From contig NZ_QZWF01000007.1 of assembly GCF_004187715.1 (NCBI RefSeq), forward strand, positions 186,001-250,000: a DNA stretch of 64,000 nucleotides, written 5' to 3'. This DNA is from Streptomyces sp. F001 (lineage in GTDB: Bacteria > Actinomycetota > Actinomycetes > Streptomycetales > Streptomycetaceae). Shown here in pieces: positions 54,587 through 63,695 of the stretch. The notes beneath the pieces were generated by a model. The model ran no database searches and had not been told where the DNA came from. It saw nothing but the letters and a program-made list of their open reading frames with translations. Position 1 is the first letter of the stretch; every line of letters begins with the position of its first letter. The position numbers and the translations under genes are program-made.

Positions 54587-55429
54587 CTACTCGTACTCGC
54601 GGAGCAGATCCCCGATCCGCCGGTTGGCGACGTCCTGTCGTCCGTCGAGGCACAGCCGCCGGACGCGCAGCACGCCGGTCAGCATCGGGAGAGTGAACTC
54701 GCCGCGGGTGGTCTCCGGCCTGCTCGCGAGAAATGCGCGGATCCGCCCCAGTGTGGCCTGTTGTTCCTGTTCTGGCATGACCAGCACCCCCGCGCGCGTC
54801 GCGATGGTCGCGACGAGAGAGTCGGCGGTGCGGCGCTGCCCGTGTGGGAACTCGGCCTGCTCCGGCGAGCCGAACCGGGCGGCCACGCCAGTCTTGGGGA
54901 GGTGCATGTCGGCCGTTTCGGTGCGCCAGCTGGTGGGCGTGTCACGTGGGCCGATGGCCGCGCTCCCGCTGACCCGCGCGAGCCCGGCAACCCAGTCGAC
55001 CTGGTCGTCCATGACGTTCCACAGGCCGGCCAGGATACCGCCGGGTGCGAGGACCCTGGCGATCTCGGGTCCCGCGACGGCCATGTCGAACCAATGCATG
55101 GCATTGCCGGCCAGCACGGCATCGACGGACGCGTCCGGCAGCGGTATCGCCTCGGCACTACCCGACAGGGCACGGACAGCCGGCAGCGAGCGGCACAGCT
55201 CGGTCAGCATCGCCGGGTCGGGCTCGACTGCAATGACTTCGGCGCCCAGCGCGACCAGCGTGGCGGTCAGCTTGCCGGTCCCGGCGCCGAGGTCGAGCAC
55301 GCGTGGGCCGGGGGCGGACTCAAGCGCCCAGCGGACCGCGGTCTGCGCATAGTCCGGACGGTGCTCGGCGTATGCGACCGCCGCTGCGCCGAACGACGAG
55401 GCGTGAAGCAGCCGTTCGTCCTGTTCCAT
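54587..55429 (-). CDS. Class I SAM methyltransferase fused to an integrase C-terminal tail
   Basis: Residues 1-258 are a class I methyltransferase: RVLDLGAGTGKLTATLVAL is motif I, VIAVEPDPAML motif II and AVLAGNAMHWFDM motif IV. The last ~21 residues (LDGRQDVANRRIGDLLREYE) match the C-terminus of the 24.9-kb integrase almost residue for residue. The methyltransferase probably lost its own end when recombination joined it to an integrase remnant. Length (280) is close to the family norm, so it may still fold. Confidence 0.85.
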   Translation of the reverse strand: MEQDERLLHASSFGAAAVAYAEHRPDYAQTAVRWALESAPGPRVLDLGAGTGKLTATLVALGAEVIAVEPDPAMLTELCRSLPAVRALSGSAEAIPLPDASVDAVLAGNAMHWFDMAVAGPEIARVLAPGGILAGLWNVMDDQVDWVAGLARVSGSAAIGPRDTPTSWRTETADMHLPKTGVAARFGSPEQAEFPHGQRRTADSLVATIATRAGVLVMPEQEQQATLGRIRAFLASRPETTRGEFTLPMLTGVLRVRRLCLDGRQDVANRRIGDLLREYE

Positions 55430-55778
55430 GCGGTGACGCTATCGGCGCTGTCGGTGGTCGGCTACCCCGTATCACCACCTCGGCGGCGCGTACGGAAGAC
55501 CTGTCGCACCACCGCCGATACTGTCGGTGAGCAGGGCTTTCGCCTCCAGGTCGGCGACCCGGACCGCAGTTGGGAAAGGTGCGCATGATGCTCGTCGTGG
55601 GACTTCCAGTCGGCTTGGGCCTGCTCCGTCGCCTTCACCGCTTCGACCGCGGCCTGGTGATGGCGGGCGGGTGGGCGAGGGCGTCGCGGGTATGCGGTCG
55701 GTTGGGCCGCAAGCGTCCGTCCCACGCCTGCGCCCCGAGGCAGTCGCACCGCATCGACACGCACACGCCGGAGTCGGC
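55430..55778. other. Gene-free stretch
   Basis: About 350 bases between two minus-strand genes. A minus-strand frame reads EAVKATEQAQADWKSHDEHH, which has helical character, but no start or similarity supports a gene. Confidence 0.3.
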
Positions 55779-56849
55779 TCAGGTCTCCCTCTCCGGCGCG
55801 TAGTCGGCCTCGTCCAGTCCGAAGGTCCAGGCGACGCCCTCCCGGGCGGTCCGGGTCCGCGGCGGCACCCGGAGCCAGTAGGTGCGGTGGGTGCCGTCGG
55901 GCTCCGGGGTGGAGTTGACGACCTCGACCATCACCAGAGGCTCGTCCCCCTCCAGTTCGATCCGCCACAGCACCCCGGTCTCGTCCCGCTGCAGGGGTTC
56001 GGCGCCGGACTCCTCCAGGTAGCGGTCGTAGCCGTAGTGCTCCAGCATCACGCGGCGCAGCTCGGCGTTCTCCTCCTCGCGTATCCGCCGCGGGGTCAGT
56101 GTGGCGAGCCCGTCGAGGAAGGCGGCGGGCACCGGCATGCCGTGCCAGGCGTGCAGCGCGAAGCCGTCGGGGAAGGCGAGCGCCGGGCCGTCCCCGCGGT
56201 GGAGCCGGCCCGCCTCGTCCCGGTGCAGTTCCACGGGGCGTTCGGTGATGACCGCGGTCTTCTCGTACGGCCACCACCAGCCTGCGGCGCGGGCGACCGC
56301 GGCGATCCCGTCGAGTGCCTCCCCGCCGTCCTGGCCGTCGAAGGCCGCCAGCCAGGCCGCGTCGTACTGTCCCAGGACCGCGTCGAGCAGCACCAGTCGG
56401 ACGGTCTGCTCGCCACTCGGCACACCGGTCGAGGCCTCGACCACGCCCGTCCTGATGCGCTCGGTCAGACTGACCGTGCTGTTCCACAACTGAGCGCCTG
56501 TCAGGGTCCAGTGCTCGGCCCAGCCGGCCGGTCCGAGCCGGTCGGCGACACACGCTCGCGCGACCGCCCACGGCCGGGTGCGCACCTTGTCGCGGACGCT
56601 GCGGCCGGCCGCGCCCTCGGCCGTGAGCCGTGCGGCCAGTGCCGCGCCCTCGCGGGGCGAGCCCGCCCAGACGATGCGCTCCGGCTCGGGCAGACCCGCC
56701 AGCCGGTAGGCCAGGCGCACACCGCCCTCGGCCGCAGCGCGGTCCGCCGGGCCGGTCGCCGCCGCGACCTCGCGCCACCTCACCATCGTGTCCAACACCT
56801 TCGTGTCCATCGGCGCCGTTTCCATCGGCGCTTCCATCGGCGTCGTCAT
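55779..56849 (-). CDS. DUF6745-like protein of the STM4011-4015 locus
   Basis: The 356-residue protein contains GPALAFPDGFALHAWHGMPV, followed by PAAFLDGLATLTPRRI, and YGYDRYLEESGAEPLQRDET, which I associate with the DUF6745 family. It has no signal peptide or membrane segment. It ends with a domain rich in aromatic and acidic residues (GTHRTYWLRVPPRTRTAREG). It is 20 bases downstream of the small partner gene and divergent from the STM4015-type genes. No function is known to me. Confidence 0.65.
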   Translation of the reverse strand: MTTPMEAPMETAPMDTKVLDTMVRWREVAAATGPADRAAAEGGVRLAYRLAGLPEPERIVWAGSPREGAALAARLTAEGAAGRSVRDKVRTRPWAVARACVADRLGPAGWAEHWTLTGAQLWNSTVSLTERIRTGVVEASTGVPSGEQTVRLVLLDAVLGQYDAAWLAAFDGQDGGEALDGIAAVARAAGWWWPYEKTAVITERPVELHRDEAGRLHRGDGPALAFPDGFALHAWHGMPVPAAFLDGLATLTPRRIREEENAELRRVMLEHYGYDRYLEESGAEPLQRDETGVLWRIELEGDEPLVMVEVVNSTPEPDGTHRTYWLRVPPRTRTAREGVAWTFGLDEADYAPERET

Positions 56850-56869
56850 CGTTCCGCTCCCCCGCTGTC

Positions 56870-57196
56870 TCAGTCCGCCACGACGCGTACCGCGCCGGGC
56901 GCGTACTCACGCTGCCGCACCACCCGGTACCAGCCCTTCGGCAGCGGTATCGCCGCGTGCTCCTCGTGCACCACCCGTCCGCCGTCCGGGAGATGGAGGT
57001 AGGCAGCGCCGAACGGCCCGGCCTCCCGGACCAGAGTCCCCGGCCCGACCACCGCATGGGCGTGTCCGGTGACCTCGCCGAGTGCCAGCACGAGCCTCCC
57101 CCGCGCGTCCCGCGGCTGCCCCGGCAGCCGGTCCGTGCCCGGTGGCACGGCCGCCTCAGCCACGGGCACGATCAGGACGTCCCCTTGCCGGTACAT
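56870..57196 (-). CDS. Small beta-rich protein, partner of the DUF6745-like gene
   Basis: The 108-residue protein starts MYRQGDVLIVPVAEAAVPPG and contains LALGEVTGHAHAVVGPGTLV, HEEHAAIPLPKGWYRVV and QREYAP. The His-rich G-H-A-H and H-E-E-H motifs could bind a metal. I recall similar small proteins beside DUF6745 genes. It shares a divergent promoter region of about 190 bases with the STM4015-type genes. Confidence 0.6.
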   Translation of the reverse strand: MYRQGDVLIVPVAEAAVPPGTDRLPGQPRDARGRLVLALGEVTGHAHAVVGPGTLVREAGPFGAAYLHLPDGGRVVHEEHAAIPLPKGWYRVVRQREYAPGAVRVVAD

Positions 57197-57389
57197 GCAT
57201 GTCTCCCTTCACCGCCGGCGCCTCGCCGACCGATGTCCACGACGCTACGCCGAGGGTCTGACAACACCCTTGGACGAACGCCCCCGGCCGCAACCGGGCA
57301 GCCCGCGAAAGGCGTTGTCAGAGGGGCTTGGTAGAACTCTTCGGGCCAGCACAGCGCACCGCGTGCGTCCACCCGAGGAGACCAGCCGC

Positions 57390-58343
57390 ATGTCCCACGT
57401 CGAGCATCTGAAGGAACTGCACGGCCTGCCGGCCTTCGACTTCCCCGAGCCCGGCGCACGGCAGGAGCTGCCGGAGGCGGGCGCCGTCGCCTGGCGGCTG
57501 GCCGTCGACCCCTACGACGACTCGGAGGAGGGTTTCGGTGCCCTGTGGGACCGCTTCCTCGACTCGGTCGATCCCGCCGGGGTCCGCGCGATCGTCGTGG
57601 GCCAGTGGGGCGAGGCCTACGAGAACGACTCCGGCGTCATCGTGCAGCGACTCGTGGACGCCCGTGACCGGCTGAGCGCGCTTCGGGCCGTCTTCATCGG
57701 CGACCTGGAGATGGAGGAGGCGGAGATCTCCTGGATCGAGCAGTCCGATGTCACGCCGGTCCTCGACGCCTATCCGCTGCTGGAGGAGTTCGGCATCCGC
57801 GGCGGCACCGGCCTGCGTTTCCCGGCGGTCCGGCACAAGCACCTGCGCACGCTCTGCTTCGAGGCCGGCGGCCTGCCCGGCGAGGTCGTGCGCGGTGTCG
57901 CCGCCAGTGAACTCCCCGCGCTGGAGTACCTCGAAATGTGGCTCGGTGTGGAGGAGTACGGCGGTGACGCGACGGTCGCCGACCTGACCCAGATCCTGGC
58001 CGGCGGGCAGTTCCCGGCGCTGCGGCATCTCGGCCTGCGCAACAGCGAGATACAGGACGAGATCGCCGCCGCCGTGGCCGGGGCCCCGGTCGTCGCCCAG
58101 CTGAAGTCGCTGGACCTGTCCCTCGGCGTGCTCACGGACGAGGGCGTGACAGCGCTGCTCGGCGGCCAGCCGCTCACCCACCTGACCTGGCTCGACCTCC
58201 GTCATAACTTCGTCACGGAGCCGGTGGCCCAGCGGGTTCGGGCGGCGCTGGAGCCTTCCGGCGTCGAGGTCGACCTGTCCGAGTCCGGCGACGAGGACGA
58301 GTGGGACGGCGAGATCCACCGTTACACCGCGGTCGCGGAGTGA
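57390..58343 (+). CDS. STM4015-type leucine-rich protein, first copy
   Basis: The 317-residue protein starts MSHVEHLKELHGLPAFDFPE with GAGGAG nine bases upstream. After an N-terminal domain with a conserved SDVTPVLDAYPLLEEFGIRGG region, it has degenerate leucine-rich repeats (ALRHLGLRNSEIQDEIAAAV, QLKSLDLSLGVLTDEGVTAL, HLTWLDLRHNFVTE). It is first of six plus-strand genes that overlap or are 7-10 bases apart. Such LRR surfaces usually bind proteins; the partner is unknown. Confidence 0.85.
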   Translation: MSHVEHLKELHGLPAFDFPEPGARQELPEAGAVAWRLAVDPYDDSEEGFGALWDRFLDSVDPAGVRAIVVGQWGEAYENDSGVIVQRLVDARDRLSALRAVFIGDLEMEEAEISWIEQSDVTPVLDAYPLLEEFGIRGGTGLRFPAVRHKHLRTLCFEAGGLPGEVVRGVAASELPALEYLEMWLGVEEYGGDATVADLTQILAGGQFPALRHLGLRNSEIQDEIAAAVAGAPVVAQLKSLDLSLGVLTDEGVTALLGGQPLTHLTWLDLRHNFVTEPVAQRVRAALEPSGVEVDLSESGDEDEWDGEIHRYTAVAE

Positions 58344-58350
58344 GGCGGTC

Positions 58351-59316
58351 ATGACCTTCGCGGATCACTTCGAGACCTTTCACGGGCTGCCCGTCTTCAC
58401 CCTCCCCGAGCCCGGTGAGAAGGCGCTTCCGGCGGCCGACGGCGTGGCCTGGCGACTGGACTGCTTCGAGGCCGGGGAGCTGCCGTTCGCCGAGCTGTGG
58501 CGGAGCTTCACGGACCGGGTGCCCAGTACCGGCGTACAGGCTCTTGTCATCGGGCCCTGGTGGGACGACGAGTACAGCGAGCTGCGTCCGGCGCTGGAGC
58601 TGATCCTGGCCGACGCCGGCCGCTTCCCCGCGCTGCGCGCTCTGTTCCTCGCCGACGTCACCGGCGAGGAGTGCGAGATCTCGTGGCTGCAGCTCACCGA
58701 TGTCACTCCCGTCCTGGAGGCCTTCCCCCTGCTGGAGGAGTTCGGCGTCCGCGGCGGTGACTCACAGGGGCTCGGCGAGGAGCCCCTGTCGCTGCGCCCG
58801 GTGCGCCACGACGCACTGCGTGCGCTGCGGTTCGAGTCGGGTGGCCTGCCCGGGCAGGTGGTACGGGCCGTCGGCGCGTGCGAACTGCCCGCTCTGGAGC
58901 ATCTGGAGCTGTGGCTCGGGGTGTCGCAGTACGGCGGCGACGCGACGGTGGCCGACCTCGTGCCGATCCTGTCCGCAGGCCGCCTCCCGGCGCTGCGGCA
59001 TCTCGGGCTGCAGGACAGCGAGTTGCAGGACGAGATCGCGGCTGCGGTCGCCTCGGCTCCGGTCGTGGCACAGCTCGAGTCGTTGAGCCTGTCCATGGGC
59101 ACCCTCACCGACGCCGGTGCCGAAGCCCTGCTCGGCGGCCAGCCGTTGACCCATCTCAAGCGGCTCGATCTGCATCACCACTTCCTGGGTGAGGCCATGG
59201 CCGACCGGCTTCGTACGGCCTTCGGCTCCGCCGGGACCGAGGTGGACCTGTCGGGACATCAGACGCCGCATCGCTGGCGGGACGAGGAGTGGCGCTATGT
59301 CGCCGTCTCCGAGTAG
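58351..59316 (+). CDS. STM4015-type leucine-rich protein, second copy
   Basis: This 321-residue paralogue begins MTFADHFETFHGLPVFTLPE, seven bases after the first copy. It keeps the same layout (LTDVTPVLEAFPLLEEFGVR, ALRHLGLQDSELQDEIAAAV, GGQPLTHLKRLDLHHHFLGE) but has diverged through much of the N-terminal half. Tandem duplication within the operon is likely. Its 3' end overlaps the STM4014-type gene by 20 bases. Confidence 0.85.
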   Translation: MTFADHFETFHGLPVFTLPEPGEKALPAADGVAWRLDCFEAGELPFAELWRSFTDRVPSTGVQALVIGPWWDDEYSELRPALELILADAGRFPALRALFLADVTGEECEISWLQLTDVTPVLEAFPLLEEFGVRGGDSQGLGEEPLSLRPVRHDALRALRFESGGLPGQVVRAVGACELPALEHLELWLGVSQYGGDATVADLVPILSAGRLPALRHLGLQDSELQDEIAAAVASAPVVAQLESLSLSMGTLTDAGAEALLGGQPLTHLKRLDLHHHFLGEAMADRLRTAFGSAGTEVDLSGHQTPHRWRDEEWRYVAVSE

Positions 59317-60454
59317 TGCCGCTCTGGGCACCGGCCTTCGGTTCGCCGTCGTCGGCAACCCTGAGAACCGGCGGACGACGATGTTCGCCGACGCCGTCCG
59401 CGCGGCGGGCCACCCGGCACCACGCTTGCTGGCCTGGCGCGATGTGCTGCGCGGACGGTACGCCTTCATGCCCGGCGAGTTCGTACGAATCGACTCACCC
59501 GGCGAGAACACCGAGGTCGACCGGCTGCTGCGGGGCACCGACGATCCCACCCGGGTGGAGGGAACGGCCCTGTGGTATCGCCGCTTCACGACGGCGGTCC
59601 TGGAGGTGACGGGCGCGGCGCGCGGCGCGGGTGCGGTGCCGTCCGCCGACCCGGAGGAGGTCGCGGTGATGTTCGACAAGCGGCGCTGTCATGCCCGGTT
59701 GGCCGCCGCGGGCGTCCCGGTGCCCCCGGCCCTGACGGGTCCGCTCGGCGGCTGGGAGGAACTGAGGGAAGGGCTGAAGGCCGCGCGGATCAGGCGGGCG
59801 TTCGTAAAGCCGGCGCACGGCTCGTCGGCCTCCGGCGTTGTGGCGCTCGCAGTGGCCGGCCCCGGCCGGGTCAGGGCGACGACCTCCGTGGAGACCACCC
59901 CCGACGGCCGGCTGTTCAACTCCCTGCGGGTACGGCACTACGACGCGGAGCCCGAGGTCGCCGCCCTTGTCGACGCGCTGGCCCCGGACGGGATCCACGT
60001 CGAGCGGTGGCTGCCCAAGGCCTACCAGGGCGGCCGCGCCGCCGATCTGCGGGTGGTCGTGGTCGCCGGACGCGCCACGCACGCCGTCGTACGGACCAGC
60101 CGGCACCCCATGACGAATCTGCACCTGGGCGGCGCCCGCGGCGACCTGGACGCGGCACGCGAGGCGATCCGGGCCGCGGGCGGCAGCTTCGACGACGCGC
60201 TGGACGCCGCCGAGCGCGCCGCGGCGTGCTTCCCGGGCACGCTGTGCGTCGGCGTGGACGTCCTGCCGGCCACGGGGTGGCGCCGCTTCACCGTCGGCGA
60301 GGTGAACGCCTTCGGGGATCTGCTGCCCCGCCTGACCGGCCTGCCCGGCAGCGGCGCCGAGGGCCTGGACACCTACGGCGTGCAGGTGGCCGCCGTACCG
60401 GCCGCGATGCGGCACACAGAGCACAAGGAGCACCACCATGACGCCACCGGCTGA
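59297..60454 (+). CDS. STM4014-type ATP-grasp-like protein
   Basis: The 385-residue protein starts MSPSPSSAALGTGLRFAVVG with GGAGTGG upstream. ATP-grasp features are visible: VMFDKRRCHARLAAAGVPVP as a pre-grasp segment, RRAFVKPAHGSSASGVVAL for nucleotide binding, AADLRVVVVAGRATHAVV, and the metal-binding GVDVLPATGWRRFTVGEVNA. ATP-grasp enzymes join a carboxylate to an amine or thiol, so ligase activity is a reasonable inference. It overlaps the next gene by 17 bases. Confidence 0.82.
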   Translation: MSPSPSSAALGTGLRFAVVGNPENRRTTMFADAVRAAGHPAPRLLAWRDVLRGRYAFMPGEFVRIDSPGENTEVDRLLRGTDDPTRVEGTALWYRRFTTAVLEVTGAARGAGAVPSADPEEVAVMFDKRRCHARLAAAGVPVPPALTGPLGGWEELREGLKAARIRRAFVKPAHGSSASGVVALAVAGPGRVRATTSVETTPDGRLFNSLRVRHYDAEPEVAALVDALAPDGIHVERWLPKAYQGGRAADLRVVVVAGRATHAVVRTSRHPMTNLHLGGARGDLDAAREAIRAAGGSFDDALDAAERAAACFPGTLCVGVDVLPATGWRRFTVGEVNAFGDLLPRLTGLPGSGAEGLDTYGVQVAAVPAAMRHTEHKEHHHDATG

Positions 60455-61292
60455 CACCCCGTCGGCGGGCATGCCGCCGATCGACATGAACGAGGTCGTG
60501 GGCAGCCACGACCTCCTGATGGTCACGCTGGACACGCTCCGCTACGACGTGGCCCAGGAGCTGGCCGCGGCCGGCCGCATCCCGAACCTGGCCCGGCATC
60601 TGCCCGGCGGCCTCTGGGAGCGCCGCCACGCCCCCGGCAGCTTCACCTACGCCTCCCATCAGGCGATGTTCGCGGGCTTCCTGCCCACACCGGCCACGCC
60701 GGGTCCGCACCCTCGGCTCTTCGCCGCCCGCTTCGCGGGCAGCGAGACCACCGCGGACGGCACCTTCGTCTACGACACTCCCGACCTGGTGTCCGGCCTG
60801 GCCGCCGTCGGCTACCGCACGGTCTGCGTCGGCGGCGTGGGCTTCTTCAACCAGCGGGGGCCGCTGGGCTCCGTGCTGCCCGGCTTCTTCCAGGAGAGCC
60901 ACTGGGAGCCGGAGTTCGGCGTGCCGTCGCCCACGTCCTTCGAGGCACAGGTGGCCTGCGCAGAGAAGGTCGTCGCCGGACTCCCGCGGGAGCAGCGGCT
61001 GTTCCTCTTCGTGAACGTCTCGGCCCTGCACCAGCCCAACTGGTTCCATCTGCCCGGCGCCACCCGCGAGGCGGGCGACACGCGGGCCACCCACGCCGCG
61101 GCCCTGGAGTACGTGGACCGGCACATGGGCCGGCTCTTCGCGGCCGCCTGCAGCCGCCGTCCGTGCTTCGCCGTCGTCTGCTCCGACCACGGCACCGCGT
61201 ACGGCGAGGACGGTCACACCGGCCATCGCATCGGCCATGACGTCGTCTGGACCGTGCCCTACGCCCATTTCTTCCTCGACGAGGCCCGATGA
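60438..61292 (+). CDS. STM4013/SEN3800-type hydrolase (alkaline phosphatase/sulfatase superfamily)
   Basis: The 284-residue protein shows the superfamily metal sites: the first Asp in LLMVTLDTLRYDVAQEL, a Ser/Thr nucleophile region at SFTYASHQAMFAGF, and the C-terminal AVVCSDHGTAYGEDGHTGHR. No signal peptide is present, so it should act in the cytoplasm, unlike most sulfatases. Substrate is unknown. It overlaps the next gene by four bases (ATGA). Confidence 0.83.
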   Translation: MTPPADTPSAGMPPIDMNEVVGSHDLLMVTLDTLRYDVAQELAAAGRIPNLARHLPGGLWERRHAPGSFTYASHQAMFAGFLPTPATPGPHPRLFAARFAGSETTADGTFVYDTPDLVSGLAAVGYRTVCVGGVGFFNQRGPLGSVLPGFFQESHWEPEFGVPSPTSFEAQVACAEKVVAGLPREQRLFLFVNVSALHQPNWFHLPGATREAGDTRATHAAALEYVDRHMGRLFAAACSRRPCFAVVCSDHGTAYGEDGHTGHRIGHDVVWTVPYAHFFLDEAR

Positions 61293-62662
61293 CCATCACC
61301 GAGACGACCAGCACCGAAGCGGTGGCCCTGCCCGCCGTCCGCCCGTACCAGCACTATGTCTACGCGTACCCGCACAAGACCGCCTACCGCCCGCTGTCCC
61401 GGGAGCACGCGTCACTGCGCGCACTGTGGGCGGACGAGCCGAAGACCGCCCTCTCCCTCTACTTCCACATCCCCTTCTGCGAGGTGCGCTGCGGCTTCTG
61501 CAATCTCTTCACCCGGATCGGGGCGCCCGACGGCCTGACCACCGCCTACCTGGACGCGCTGGAGCGCCAGGCGGCCGCGGTGCGTGAGGCGCTGGGCGAC
61601 GGGGCGCGGTTCGCGAACGCGGCCTTCGGCGGCGGCACTCCGACGTTCCTCGAGGCCGCCGAGCTGGAGCGGCTGTGCGATCTGGCCGAGCGTGGGCTGG
61701 GCGCCGATCTGACGGCGATCCCGCTGTCCGTGGAGGCCTCGCCCGCCACGGCGACCGCCGACCGGCTGACCGTGCTGGCCGCGCGCGGCACCACACGGCT
61801 GAGCCTGGGCGTGCAGAGCTTCGTCGATGCCGAAGCACGCACCGCCGTCCGCCCTCAGCGCCGGGCGGACGTCGAGGCGGCACTCGCCCGGATCCGCGAC
61901 TCCGGCATCCCCGTCCTCAACATCGATCTCATCTACGGCATCGGAGGCCAGACCGAGGAGTCCTGGCGCCGCTCCCTCGACGCCGCGCTCGCCTGGCGCC
62001 CCGAGGAGCTGTACCTCTATCCGCTCTACGTCCGCCCGCTCACCGGCCTCGGCCGGCACCGCGGCCCGGCGCTCGGCGACGCCGAGTGGGACGAGCAGCG
62101 ACTGCGCCTGTACCGCCACGGCCGCGACCACCTGCTCGCGCACGGCTACGCGCAGGTGTCGATGCGCATGTTCCGTCGCGCGGACGCGCCGACCACCGGC
62201 GGGGAGGACTACGCGTGCCAGACCGACGGCATGATCGGCCTCGGCTGCGGCGCCCGCTCCTACACCTCCGGGCTGCACTACTCCTTCGACTACGCCGTGG
62301 ACATGCACCGCATACGCGGGATCATCGACGACTACACGGCACGCACAGCCGAGGACTTTCGTCACGCGGACTTCGGCTGGGAGATGAACGAGGAGGAGTC
62401 CCGGCGCCGCCACCTGCTGCAGTCGCTGCTCCAGGCCGAGGGCATGCCCGTCGCGGACTACCGGGCCCGCTTCGGCACCGCGCCCGGTGACGACTTCGCC
62501 GCCGAGCTGGACCGGTTCGGCGACCGGGGCTGGCTGGACGACTCCGCCGCTCCGGAGCGCTTGCGGCTCTCCCCCGAGGGCCTGGCCCACTCCGACGCGC
62601 TGGGCCCCGAGCTGTTCTCCGCCGCCGTGCGGGAGCGCATGGCCGCCTACGAGCTCAAGTGA
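61289..62662 (+). CDS. STM4012-type radical SAM protein (HemN-like)
   Basis: The 457-residue protein has the [4Fe-4S] motif in SLYFHIPFCEVRCGFCNLF (C-x3-C-x2-C) and follows HemN/HemW in layout: FGGGTPTFLEAAELERLC, SVEASPATATADRL, RLSLGVQSFVDAEARTAVRP and NIDLIYGIGGQTEESWRRSL, then the C-terminal winged-helix-like LLQSLLQAEGMPVADYRARF. The locus has no heme biosynthesis genes, so it is probably not a coproporphyrinogen oxidase. Confidence 0.88.
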   Translation: MTITETTSTEAVALPAVRPYQHYVYAYPHKTAYRPLSREHASLRALWADEPKTALSLYFHIPFCEVRCGFCNLFTRIGAPDGLTTAYLDALERQAAAVREALGDGARFANAAFGGGTPTFLEAAELERLCDLAERGLGADLTAIPLSVEASPATATADRLTVLAARGTTRLSLGVQSFVDAEARTAVRPQRRADVEAALARIRDSGIPVLNIDLIYGIGGQTEESWRRSLDAALAWRPEELYLYPLYVRPLTGLGRHRGPALGDAEWDEQRLRLYRHGRDHLLAHGYAQVSMRMFRRADAPTTGGEDYACQTDGMIGLGCGARSYTSGLHYSFDYAVDMHRIRGIIDDYTARTAEDFRHADFGWEMNEEESRRRHLLQSLLQAEGMPVADYRARFGTAPGDDFAAELDRFGDRGWLDDSAAPERLRLSPEGLAHSDALGPELFSAAVRERMAAYELK

Positions 62663-62672
62663 CGGAGCCCGC

Positions 62673-63554
62673 ATGGACCTGACGATCCTCTACCGCGGCC
62701 CGCTGGCGTCGTGCGACTACGACTGCCCGTACTGCCCCTTCGCCAAGCGCCGGGACACCCGCGCCCAACTGGCCGCCGACCGCACCGCGCTGGAACGCTT
62801 CGCCACCTGGGCGGCCGCACAGCGGGAGGACCGGCTCTCCCTGCTGTTCACACCGTGGGGCGAGGGCCTGGTGCGCTCCTGGTACCGGCGTACGCTCGCG
62901 GAACTGAGCCGGCTGCCGCACATCCACCGGGTGGCGATCCAGACCAACCTCAGCTGCCGTACGGACTGGCTGGCAGCCGCCGACCGGGACACCCTCGCCC
63001 TGTGGTGCACCTTCCACCCCGGCCAGACGCCGTACGACCGCTTCCTGGCCAAGTGCCACGACCTGGCCACCCGCAACATCCGCCACAGCGTCGGCGTCGT
63101 CGGCCTGCCCGAGCATCTGGAGCACGCGCGCCGTCTGCGTGCCGACCTCCCCGCCCATGTGTACCTGTGGGTCAACGCCGCCGAGGGCCATACGTACACC
63201 GATGCCGAGGCCGACCGGTGGACCGCCCTCGACCCGCTCTTCCCCTACAGCCGCCACCCCCACCGCAGCGCGGGCCTGCCCTGCCGGACGGGCGAGTCCG
63301 TCATATCCGTGGACGGCGAGGGCACGGTGCGCCGCTGCCACTTCGTCCGGTCGGAGCTGGGCAACCTCTACGACGGCTCCTACCGGAGTGCGCTGCGCCC
63401 CCGCCCCTGCCCACTGGCCGTCTGCGACTGCCACATCGGCTACGTGCACCTGGAAACCCTGCCGCTGTACGACGTGTTTGCGGGCGGAGTCCTGGAGCGG
63501 ATCCCCGCCGAACCGCCCGCCGCTCCAGCACTCGGACGCACCGCCGGTCCGTGA
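62673..63554 (+). CDS. STM4011-type radical SAM protein
   Basis: The 293-residue protein begins MDLTILYRGPLASCDYDCPY with C-x3-C-x2-C in CDYDCPYC very near the N-terminus. LLFTPWGEGLVRSWYRRTLA and HRVAIQTNLSCRTDWLAA follow the SAM barrel pattern. The C-terminal cysteines (VRRCHFVRSEL and RPCPLAVCDCHIGY) could bind an auxiliary cluster. It is last in the operon, ten bases after the STM4012-type gene. Confidence 0.86.
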   Translation: MDLTILYRGPLASCDYDCPYCPFAKRRDTRAQLAADRTALERFATWAAAQREDRLSLLFTPWGEGLVRSWYRRTLAELSRLPHIHRVAIQTNLSCRTDWLAAADRDTLALWCTFHPGQTPYDRFLAKCHDLATRNIRHSVGVVGLPEHLEHARRLRADLPAHVYLWVNAAEGHTYTDAEADRWTALDPLFPYSRHPHRSAGLPCRTGESVISVDGEGTVRRCHFVRSELGNLYDGSYRSALRPRPCPLAVCDCHIGYVHLETLPLYDVFAGGVLERIPAEPPAAPALGRTAGP

Positions 63555-63695
63555 CCTCCCTGCCCTGCGCGGCAAGGTGTCCGATGAGATCGGGACCCAT
63601 CGCGAGGAGCAGCTCCAGGCCGGCCTTGCCGAAACGGCAATCGGCGCCACGCCCCTCGACGATGTCGTCAGCGGCCGCACGACCGTCGTCATGCG

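Noticed and set aside
61289..62662. Coproporphyrinogen III oxidase (HemN) for heme synthesis
   Set aside because: The fold is HemN-like, but the gene is embedded in an STM4011-4015-type operon with no heme genes.
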